This document shows, piece after piece, positions 1 to 5,387 of a DNA stretch of 6,646 nucleotides. The stretch spans positions 1 through 6,646 of the forward strand of contig JACMMK010000043.1 in NCBI GenBank assembly GCA_014379045.1, given 5' to 3'. Position 1 is the stretch's first letter. Every line of letters starts with the position of its first letter. The translations under genes were made by a program, and so were the position numbers. The notes beneath the pieces are model-generated. The model did no database searches. It was not told the origin of the DNA and worked only from the letters and a program-made list of their open reading frames with translations. The DNA is from Burkholderiales bacterium. GTDB taxonomy: Bacteria; Pseudomonadota; Gammaproteobacteria; Burkholderiales; CAIKXV01.

Positions 1-10
1 CGGCGAGGGC

Positions 11-33
11 CCCGTCACCTGAAAGGTGACGGG
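11..33. repeat. Perfect inverted repeat in repeat copy 1
   Basis: Arms CCCGTCACCT (11-20) and AGGTGACGGG (24-33) pair perfectly around the loop GAA. No T-run follows on either strand, so it is not a classical intrinsic terminator. It could be an RNA hairpin or a protein-binding palindrome. Confidence 0.85.
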
Positions 34-127
34 ATCGACGTAGCCGAGTCGGGCTCTGGGGCCGACAGCGCAATGGTGGGATGTGCCCGATTGCTCGGAG
101 GCGCCTCGCGAGGCCCGCGGCGAGGGC

Positions 128-150
128 CCCGTCACCTGAAAGGTGACGGG
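128..150. repeat. Perfect inverted repeat in repeat copy 2
   Basis: Arms at 128-137 and 141-150 are identical to those of copy 1, with the same GAA loop. The spacing from the copy 1 hairpin is exactly 117 bp. Confidence 0.85.
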
Positions 151-244
151 ATCGACGTAGCCGAGTCGGGCTCTGGGGCCGACAGCGCAATGGTGGGATG
201 TGCCCGATTGCTCGGAGGCGCCCCGCGAGGCCCGCGGCGAGGGC

Positions 245-267
245 CCCGTCACCTTAAAGGTGACGGG
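245..267. repeat. Perfect inverted repeat in repeat copy 3
   Basis: Arms at 245-254 and 258-267 match the other copies, but the loop (255-257) is TAA instead of GAA. The single change in this element therefore falls in the loop and leaves all ten stem pairs intact. This is the hairpin nearest to Bug receptor 1, whose start lies about 70 bp downstream. Confidence 0.85.
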
Positions 268-338
268 ATCGACCTAGCCGAGTCGGGCTCGGTCATCGTC
301 CCCGTGCATGCTTCGATGCAGGACGTAGGAGAGAGACG

Positions 339-1325
339 ATGAGCAGACGCGTGTCGGTGCGTGCGATGTTCCGATCCGCAGCGGTGGTCGGCACGATGTT
401 CGTCATCCCCGCGCCGGGGTGGGGCGCGGACTATCCGTCCCGACCTTTGCGCTACATCGTTCCGTTCGCGCCCGGCGGCCCGACCGATGTCGCAGCGCGC
501 GTGATCGGGCAGAAGATGAGCGAGGGCTGGAGTCAGCCCGTGGTCGTCGACAACCGTCCTGGTGCCGGCGGCAATATCGGCATGGCGCTCGCGGCGAAGG
601 CGCCGCCCGACGGCTATACGGTGCTGTTCACCAGCACCTCGGTGGTGGTGAATCCGACCCTGTTCGAGAAACCCGGGTTCGACATCTTCAAGGATCTGAT
701 CCCGGTGACGCGTGCGAACACGACGCCGAACGTGATCGTCGTGCATCCATCGATGCCGGTGAAAACGGTGGCCGAGCTGGTCGCGCTGGTCAAGGCCAAC
801 CCCGGCAAGTACAGCTATGCCTCGCCGGGCACCGGCACGACGGGTCATCTCACCTGCGAGATGCTGCGTGCGGCCACCGGCATCGACCTTCAGCACGTTC
901 CGTTCAACGGGGCGGCGCCTGCGACCACGTCGCTCGTTGGCAACCAGACGCCGATCGGCTGCCTCGGGCTGCCGCCGGCCCAGCCGCAGATCAAGTCCGG
1001 CGCGTTGCGCGGGCTGGCCGTCAGCAGTGCCCAACGCTGGGGCGCGACGCCCGAACTGCCGACGATGGTCGAGAGCGGCTACGCCGGGTTCGTCAACGAT
1101 CTGATGACCGGCGTGTTCGTGCCGGCCGGCACGCCTGCGGCGATCGTCAATCGCCTCAACGCCGAGATCGCGCGCATCGTCATGTTGCAGGACGTGCGTG
1201 ATCGGCTCGGGCCGCTCGGCTTCGAACCCGTCGCCAATTCGCCGGCGGCGTTCGCACAACAGGTGCGCGACGAGGTGCGGATGTACAGCAAGGTGATCCG
1301 CGACGCGAAGATCAAGGCGGACTGA
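339..1325 (+). CDS. Bug-type periplasmic substrate-binding protein (TTT family), receptor 1
   Basis: Predicted extracytoplasmic solute receptor of the tripartite tricarboxylate transporter family; such proteins bind small, often carboxylated ligands in the periplasm. The 328 residues fit the family's usual 320-330. Residues 1-12 are a basic n-region, about 13-28 are hydrophobic, and cleavage is likely near GWGA/DYPSRP (29-31). The mature part opens with the Bug signature: VPFAPGGPTDVAAR (41-54), DNRPGAGGNIG (71-81) and SPGTGTTGH (162-170), the loops that line the ligand cleft in solved Bug structures. The ATG is chosen because AGGAGAG (327-333) sits 5 nt upstream. It aligns without gaps to receptor 2 over 297 residues at about 55% identity (hand count). 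The mature protein has exactly two cysteines, C173 and C208, at the same places as in receptor 2. A 5-bp inverted repeat (305-309/316-320) lies just before the ribosome binding site. No TctA/TctB partner is present in the window. The ligand is unknown. Confidence 0.93.
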   Translation: MSRRVSVRAMFRSAAVVGTMFVIPAPGWGADYPSRPLRYIVPFAPGGPTDVAARVIGQKMSEGWSQPVVVDNRPGAGGNIGMALAAKAPPDGYTVLFTSTSVVVNPTLFEKPGFDIFKDLIPVTRANTTPNVIVVHPSMPVKTVAELVALVKANPGKYSYASPGTGTTGHLTCEMLRAATGIDLQHVPFNGAAPATTSLVGNQTPIGCLGLPPAQPQIKSGALRGLAVSSAQRWGATPELPTMVESGYAGFVNDLMTGVFVPAGTPAAIVNRLNAEIARIVMLQDVRDRLGPLGFEPVANSPAAFAQQVRDEVRMYSKVIRDAKIKAD

Positions 1326-1397
1326 TTCGCTGGGACGGACTCTTGCGGACTGACCACGCCTCACGTCGCCAGCGTGCGTGCCTTTGACCACAAACAC

Positions 1398-1401
1398 GGA
1401 G
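1398..1401 (+). promoter_or_regulatory. Ribosome binding site that selects the TTG start of receptor 2
   Basis: GGAG lies 6 nt before TTG at 1408. The alternative GTG at 1378 and ATG at 1447, both in frame, have no Shine-Dalgarno match at suitable distance. Starting at 1408 also yields a conventional signal peptide. Confidence 0.65.
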
Positions 1402-1407
1402 CTTTTC

Positions 1408-2415
1408 TTGAAGAACTCGCAGTCTATCGCGCGGCCGCGCATCGCGATGAATTCGGCGCTATGCGCGGTAGCCACTCTGGTGTGCGGCGCGGCGCTCGCG
1501 CAGGTCGGCCGAACCGACAGCTACCCGACACGCTCGGTGCGCATGATCGTGCCGTTCGCGCCCGGCGGCCCGACCGATATCGTCGCGCGACTGGTGGCGA
1601 ACCGGCTCGGCGAGATGTGGAGTCAGCCGGTGCTGGTCGACAACCGCCCCGGCGCCGGCGGCAATCTCGGCGTCGAGATCGCAGCGAAGGCGGCACCCGA
1701 TGGCTACACCGTGCTGATCACCAGCTCGAGCTACCTCGTCAATCCGGCGCTCTACGAGACGCTGCGCTGGGACCCGTTCAAGAGTTTCGTGCCGGTCACC
1801 AATGCCGCGACCTCGCCGAACCTGTTCGTGGTCAATCCGTCGGTGCCGGCGAAGTCGATGAAGGAGCTGATCGCGCTGATCAAGTCGCAACCGGGCAAGT
1901 TCAGCTATGCCTCGCCGGGCCTGGGCACCACGCCGCAACTGTCGTGCGAGATGTTCAAGCTGCAGACCGGCGCCGACGTCCAGCATGTGCCGTACGGCGG
2001 TGCCGGTCCGGCGACGGTCTCGGTGGTGGGCAATCAGAACCCGATGGGTTGCATGGCGCAGCCGCCGGCGATGCCGCAGATCCAGGCGGGCAAGCTGCGC
2101 GCGCTCGCGATCACCGGCGCGAAGCGTGCGGCGAGCCTGCCCGACGTGCCGACGATGACCGAGCAGGGGTTCGCCAACTTCGTCACCGACAACATGAACG
2201 GCATCTTCCTGCCGGCAGGCGCACCGGCCGCGCTGGTCAAGCGTCTGCATGGCGACGTGCTCAAGGCGCTCGCCAATCCGGACGTGCGCGAGCGGTTGCT
2301 GGTGCAGGGACTCGAGCCCGTCGGTGATTCGCCCGAAGCGTTCGCGGCGTACGTGAAGCAGCAGATTGCACAATGGACGAAGGTGGTGAAACAGGCCGGT
2401 ATCAAGGTCGAATGA
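1408..2415 (+). CDS. Bug-type periplasmic substrate-binding protein (TTT family), receptor 2, TTG start
   Basis: Second solute receptor, 335 residues from TTG 1408. From that start it reads MKNSQSIARPR, then a hydrophobic stretch (about 13-31), with cleavage likely after ALA at 31. Starting at GTG 1378 would add ten residues ahead of the signal peptide; ATG 1447 would remove its basic n-region. Signature segments are VPFAPGGPTDIVAR (48-61), DNRPGAGGNLG (78-88) and SPGLGTTPQ (169-177). It is the tandem paralogue of receptor 1, the two coding regions being separated by 82 nt. The mature protein has only two cysteines, C180 and C215, in the same alignment columns and with the same 35-residue separation as C173/C208 of receptor 1, which suggests a subgroup-specific disulfide. 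The two receptors differ mostly outside the signature loops, so they may have different but related ligands. The stop codon overlaps a 14-codon reading frame leading into the oxidoreductase gene. The family is clear; the exact start is likely but unproven. Confidence 0.92.
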   Translation: MKNSQSIARPRIAMNSALCAVATLVCGAALAQVGRTDSYPTRSVRMIVPFAPGGPTDIVARLVANRLGEMWSQPVLVDNRPGAGGNLGVEIAAKAAPDGYTVLITSSSYLVNPALYETLRWDPFKSFVPVTNAATSPNLFVVNPSVPAKSMKELIALIKSQPGKFSYASPGLGTTPQLSCEMFKLQTGADVQHVPYGGAGPATVSVVGNQNPMGCMAQPPAMPQIQAGKLRALAITGAKRAASLPDVPTMTEQGFANFVTDNMNGIFLPAGAPAALVKRLHGDVLKALANPDVRERLLVQGLEPVGDSPEAFAAYVKQQIAQWTKVVKQAGIKVE

Positions 2416-2456
2416 AGCGTTACGGACCGGGGCTGCGCGCGGGGGCGCTGGCGTGA
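2412..2456 (+). other. 14-codon reading frame bridging receptor 2 and the oxidoreductase
   Basis: ATG at 2412 overlaps the receptor 2 stop in an ATGA arrangement. The frame encodes MKRYGPGLRAGALA and stops with the TGA at 2454-2456, which overlaps the GTG start of the next gene (GTGA at 2453-2456). AAGG at 2404-2407 lies 4 nt upstream of the ATG. The geometry would let ribosomes pass from one long gene to the next without leaving the mRNA, which matters because the oxidoreductase start has only a weak G-rich ribosome binding site. A short open frame can arise by chance in GC-rich DNA, so translation is only a possibility. Confidence 0.3.
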
Positions 2457-3532
2457 ACAGGCCTGTGGGCATCGGTATCGTCGGCGCGGGTCGCATCGGT
2501 ACCTTGCGCGCGCGCCTCGCTTCACGGCACGCCGGGGTACGCTTCATCGCGATCGCGGACAGCGACCCCGCGCAGGCGCGCAAGGCGGCAGACCTTTGCG
2601 GCGCGGCGTTTCACGGCACCGAAAATGCAACGGTGATCGCGCACCCCGAGGTCGACGCGGTGATCGTCGCGACCAGCGAAGGCGAGCATGTAGCGCCGTT
2701 GCTGCAGGCGATCGCCGCACGCAAGCCGGTGCTGGTGGAAAAGCCGCTCGCGTTGACGCTCGCCGATGCCGACCGGGTGATCGATGCGGCCGAGGCGGCA
2801 GCCGTCGACGTGCGCGTCGGCTACAGCCGGCGCTACAAGGATCGCTATCTGATCGCAAAAGAGCAGGTCGCCAAGGGGCGTATCGGCCGCGTGCTCGGCG
2901 CCTCGGCCCGCGTCTACAACTCCCGGGCCCAGGCGCTGGCAATGCTCGGACGCAATGCGCATGCGACACCGGTGGTCGACGCGCTGACCTACTACGTCGA
3001 TCTGCTCGCGTGGTTCATCGACGGCGAGGCACTGTCCGAGGTGTATGCACGCGGCCAGAAGGGCGTACTGGCCGCGGCCGGGCATGCCGCCGACGACGTC
3101 GACTACGCGTTGTTGACGTATGCCGATGGCACCGTGGTGAACCTGTCGGTCAGCTATGCGCTGCCCTCGCAGTACCCGGCGCTCGGCCATGCCGCGCGTG
3201 TGGAGCTGATCGGGGACCAGGGCGTGATGATCCTCGACGACGACCACACCGATCAGCTGATGTATTCCGAGACCGGCGTGCCGCACGTCTATCTGCCCGA
3301 TCATCAGGTAAACATGGTGTTCCTGCAGAGCGGCACCCCGGGCGACTGGGCGCTGGGCGAGTTCTGGGGTCCGATCGCCAACGAAACGCGCGCCTGGCTC
3401 GATCATCTGGTGCTGGGTTCGCCGTGCGTACTGCCCGATCTGCGCACTGCACGTGCGACGCTCGAGGCGACCCTGGCGATCGAAGCGTCGCTCGCGCTCG
3501 GCGCGGCGGTGCGCTTGCCGTTACCCGCGTGA
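2453..3532 (+). CDS. Gfo/Idh/MocA-family NAD(P)-dependent oxidoreductase
   Basis: Cytoplasmic dehydrogenase of the family containing inositol 2-dehydrogenase, glucose-fructose oxidoreductase and dihydroxyphthalate or dihydrodiol dehydrogenases. It has 359 residues and no signal peptide. The N-terminal Rossmann fold (about 5-120) carries GAGRIG at 11-16. The second strand ends IAIADSD with D36, an acidic residue that usually favours NAD(H). EKP at 96-98 supplies the family's conserved lysine K97. GYSRRYKDRY (123-132) begins the C-terminal alpha/beta domain, which runs to about 355. In the motif that usually reads D-x-x-x-H-x-x-D, this protein has D176, Y180 and D183: tyrosine replaces the catalytic histidine. 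The start is GTG 2453; upstream is only a G-rich run (about 2440-2445), so expression may depend on coupling to the preceding frame. It sits between receptors 2 and 3 in the same direction (37 nt and 53 nt gaps), suggesting it acts on an imported ligand. Substrate unknown. Confidence 0.9.
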   Translation: MNRPVGIGIVGAGRIGTLRARLASRHAGVRFIAIADSDPAQARKAADLCGAAFHGTENATVIAHPEVDAVIVATSEGEHVAPLLQAIAARKPVLVEKPLALTLADADRVIDAAEAAAVDVRVGYSRRYKDRYLIAKEQVAKGRIGRVLGASARVYNSRAQALAMLGRNAHATPVVDALTYYVDLLAWFIDGEALSEVYARGQKGVLAAAGHAADDVDYALLTYADGTVVNLSVSYALPSQYPALGHAARVELIGDQGVMILDDDHTDQLMYSETGVPHVYLPDHQVNMVFLQSGTPGDWALGEFWGPIANETRAWLDHLVLGSPCVLPDLRTARATLEATLAIEASLALGAAVRLPLPA

Positions 3533-3575
3533 CTACAGGGGTCGCGGGTAGACCGGTGCGCGACGCGAACTTCAC

Positions 3576-3581
3576 AGGAGG
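3576..3581 (+). promoter_or_regulatory. Strong ribosome binding site of receptor 3
   Basis: AGGAGG, a perfect Shine-Dalgarno core, lies 4 nt before ATG 3586. The spacing is slightly short, but no comparable site precedes the in-frame ATG at 3619, so it decides in favour of 3586. Confidence 0.7.
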
Positions 3582-3585
3582 CTTC

Positions 3586-4641
3586 ATGCGCTCGACATTT
3601 CAATTTCGGCCAGACCCCATGGCGACGCGGCGATCGTTGCTTCGGAACAACGGCGTTCAGCCGGATGTTCGGGCGGGTGTCTGTATTGCACTGATGCTGC
3701 TCGTCTGCAGCTCCGCGGCGCTCGCGCAGCTGGCGAGCCCGGCGGCGTATCCGGTCAAGACGGTGCGCATGATCGTCGCGTATCCCCCGGGCGGCGGCAC
3801 CGACATCGTCGCGCGCATGCTCGCACCCCGGCTGGCCGATGCACTGGGGCAATCGGTGGTGATCGACAACCGCGGCGGGGCTGCCGGCAACATCGGTACC
3901 GAAGTCGCGGCGCGCGCGGCGCCCGACGGTTACACGCTGTTGATGGGCAACGTCGCGCCGAACGCGATCAACGTCAGTCTCGGCGCGATCCCGTTCGACC
4001 CCGTCAAGGACTTCGCGCCGATCTCGCTCGTCGCCTCGACGCCGAATGTCCTCGTCGTGCATCCGTCGCTGCCGGTAAAGACGGTCAAGGACCTGCTTGC
4101 GCTCGCACGCGCGCGCCCGGGGCAACTCGCGTTTCCTTCGGCTGGTAATGGCTCGTCGTCGCACCTGGCGGGCGAACTGCTGAAAAGTCTTGCGCGCATC
4201 GAGATGCTGCATGTGCCGTACAAGGGCGGCGGCCCGGCGTTGGCCGATCTGCTCGGCGGGCAGGTGCAGTTGATGTTCGCTACTGCACCCGCGGCGATGC
4301 CGCTGGTAAAGGCGGGCCGTCTGCGCGCGATCGCGGTGACCAGTCGCACGCGCTCGGCGGCATTACCCGATCTGCCGACGATCGCCGAGGTCGGCGTCAC
4401 CGGATACGACGCGTCGACCTGGTATGGACTGCTGGCGCCGGCAGGAACGCCGCGTGCGCTGGTCGATCGCGTGCATGCCGAGACGGTGAAGGTCTTCGCC
4501 GTGCCCGAGTTCCGGGAGAAGCTCACGGCCCAGGGCTTCGAGCCGATCGCAAGCACACCCGCCGAGTTCGCCGCCTACATCCAGGCGCAGATCGAGGTCT
4601 GGGCGCGGGTGATCAAGCAGGCGGGCATTCTGGCGCAATGA
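3586..4641 (+). CDS. Bug-type periplasmic substrate-binding protein (TTT family), receptor 3
   Basis: Third solute receptor, 351 residues from ATG 3586. The leader is unusually long: about 30 residues including several arginines precede the hydrophobic core (about 31-47), with cleavage likely after ALA at 47. A start at ATG 3619 would give a more typical leader beginning MATRRSLLR, but the AGGAGG site favours 3586. The first ligand loop reads VAYPPGGGTDIVAR (64-77), the second DNRGGAAGNIG (94-104), and later segments include SAGNGSSSH (185-193) and LHVPYKGGGPAL (208-219). The mature protein has no cysteine, unlike receptors 1 and 2, and belongs to a more typical Bug branch; it is a separate paralogue rather than a product of the same tandem duplication. 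It is the last gene of the likely + strand operon, 53 nt after the oxidoreductase stop, and ends at a convergent gap. Ligand unknown. Confidence 0.92.
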   Translation: MRSTFQFRPDPMATRRSLLRNNGVQPDVRAGVCIALMLLVCSSAALAQLASPAAYPVKTVRMIVAYPPGGGTDIVARMLAPRLADALGQSVVIDNRGGAAGNIGTEVAARAAPDGYTLLMGNVAPNAINVSLGAIPFDPVKDFAPISLVASTPNVLVVHPSLPVKTVKDLLALARARPGQLAFPSAGNGSSSHLAGELLKSLARIEMLHVPYKGGGPALADLLGGQVQLMFATAPAAMPLVKAGRLRAIAVTSRTRSAALPDLPTIAEVGVTGYDASTWYGLLAPAGTPRALVDRVHAETVKVFAVPEFREKLTAQGFEPIASTPAEFAAYIQAQIEVWARVIKQAGILAQ

Positions 4642-4659
4642 GCGACTGACCTCCTGCGC

Positions 4660-4674
4660 GCGCCGTCGTGGCGC
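4660..4674. repeat. Short GC-rich hairpin after receptor 3
   Basis: GCGCC (4660-4664) and GGCGC (4670-4674) pair around GTCGT, 18 nt after the receptor 3 stop. An alternative fold pairs CTGCGC (4654-4659) with GCGCAG (4671-4676). No T-run follows, so a role in 3' end formation is only possible. Confidence 0.3.
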
Positions 4675-4765
4675 AGCACGCAGCTCGATAGAGCCTGCGC
4701 GCGGCGACCGCTCACACGACTGCGCGCCGAATCCTCGCCTCGGGTACGCCGGCAACTACGCACGA

Positions 4766-4803
4766 CACGCGACCGCGCAAACCACCGCCGTCCCGGTCGC
4801 GTG
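4766..4803. terminator. 10-bp inverted repeat in the convergent gap, possible 3' end structure
   Basis: CACGCGACCG (4766-4775) is the exact reverse complement of CGGTCGCGTG (4794-4803), with an 18-nt loop. It begins 10 nt beyond the stop of the DUF1993 gene on the - strand and also follows receptor 3 on the + strand. That position suits a bidirectional end or mRNA-stabilising structure for convergent transcripts. It lacks a T-tract on either side, so it is not a canonical intrinsic terminator. Confidence 0.4.
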
Positions 4804-4813
4804 CGCGCGTCGT

Positions 4814-5320
4814 TCAGGCCGTGCCCATGAAATCGCTCTTGCCGATCGACACGCCGTTGTGCCGCAGCAGGTTGTACGCGGTCGTGTAGTGAAAATAGAA
4901 ATTCGGCAGCATCACGCCGAACAGATAGTCACGGCCATTCATGTCGATCTGCCGCTTGCCCATCATGTACGAGATCTGCCGGTCCTCGGCGCCGTCGATC
5001 TGGGCCGGGGTGAACGTCGAGATGTACGCGATCGTCTTGTCGAGTCGCGCGCAGAGGTCAGCGAAGGTCTGCTCATTGTCGTCGAAGCGCTCAGGTTCGA
5101 CACCGGCCAGGCGTGCACTCGCGCCCTTCGCGAAATCGGCAGCGACCTGCACCTGCCGCGTCAGCGCGAACATGTCGGGAAACAGCCGCGCCTGCAGCAA
5201 CGCGGGTTCGGCGATACCGCGACTCGCGCAGTGTTCGCCCGCCTTGCTCAGGATCGCGGCGAGACTGCCGAGGTTGCGCTTGAACACGGGGACGGAGATC
5301 GAATACATCGAAAGCGGCAT
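4814..5320 (-). CDS. DUF1993 domain-containing protein
   Basis: A 168-residue protein that matches my recollection of the DUF1993 family across its full length; the family has no established function and is thought to be a four-helix-bundle protein of DinB-like type. Recognisable family segments are the N-terminal MPLSMYSISVPVFKRNLGSL (1-20), LLQARLFPDMFALTRQVQ (41-58), the DFAKGASARLAGVE stretch (62-75) and HYTTAYNLLRHNG (144-156) near the C-terminus. There is no signal peptide or membrane segment, so it is probably cytoplasmic. The ATG is supported by AGGAG on the - strand (5327-5331) with 6-nt spacing. It lies 67 nt downstream of receptor 4 in the same direction and may share its transcript, though no functional link is known. 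Two cysteines (C31 and C90) are present. Function unknown. Confidence 0.88.
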   Translation of the reverse strand: MPLSMYSISVPVFKRNLGSLAAILSKAGEHCASRGIAEPALLQARLFPDMFALTRQVQVAADFAKGASARLAGVEPERFDDNEQTFADLCARLDKTIAYISTFTPAQIDGAEDRQISYMMGKRQIDMNGRDYLFGVMLPNFYFHYTTAYNLLRHNGVSIGKSDFMGTA

Positions 5321-5387
5321 GGGGTGCTCCTGCTGAGGTCGGTGGCGGCGTGGTCAGTGACTGGTGGCGGTGTCCGGCGCGGTTTCA

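Larger units (their letters stand above)
1..290. repeat. 117-bp tandem repeat array, 2.5 copies, truncated at left edge
   Basis: Copy 1 spans 1-117, copy 2 spans 118-234 and partial copy 3 spans 235-290, where similarity stops abruptly. Copies 1 and 2 differ at one base (T106 versus C223). Copy 3 differs from copy 1 at two of 56 bases (G21 to T255, G40 to C274). Such close identity implies recent duplication or ongoing homogenisation. Each copy contains a perfect 10-bp inverted repeat with a 3-nt loop. The period is 39 codons and one + strand frame is open throughout, but the Arg/Gly-rich peptide resembles no protein I know, so I treat the array as probably non-coding. It fills the region upstream of Bug receptor 1, so that gene's promoter lies in it, in the 48 bp after it, or outside the window. 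I see no clear promoter. More copies may exist to the left. Confidence 0.95.

Noticed and set aside
11..33. Classical intrinsic terminator
   Set aside because: The stem is strong but no T-run follows on either strand in any copy.
1..290. CRISPR array
   Set aside because: The whole 117-bp unit repeats, including the stretches between hairpins. There are no unique spacers of regular length and no cas genes.
249..1475. 408-residue open frame on the - strand opposite receptor 1
   Set aside because: It is the antisense shadow of a well-supported receptor gene, Arg/His/Asp-rich without family motifs, which is common in GC-rich DNA.
1459..2583. 374-residue open frame on the - strand opposite receptor 2
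   Set aside because: Antisense shadow with the same skewed composition; no recognisable motif or start context.
2596..3585. Open frame continuous upstream with receptor 3, which would make a 681-residue fusion
   Set aside because: The extra part lies out of frame over the oxidoreductase gene and is Arg-rich without motifs. The signal peptide and AGGAGG place the true start at 3586.
3687..3708. Lipoprotein signal (lipobox) in receptor 3 at C41
   Set aside because: The residues before the cysteine are LLV rather than ending in G, A or S, and a normal ALA cleavage site follows, so a soluble periplasmic protein is more likely.
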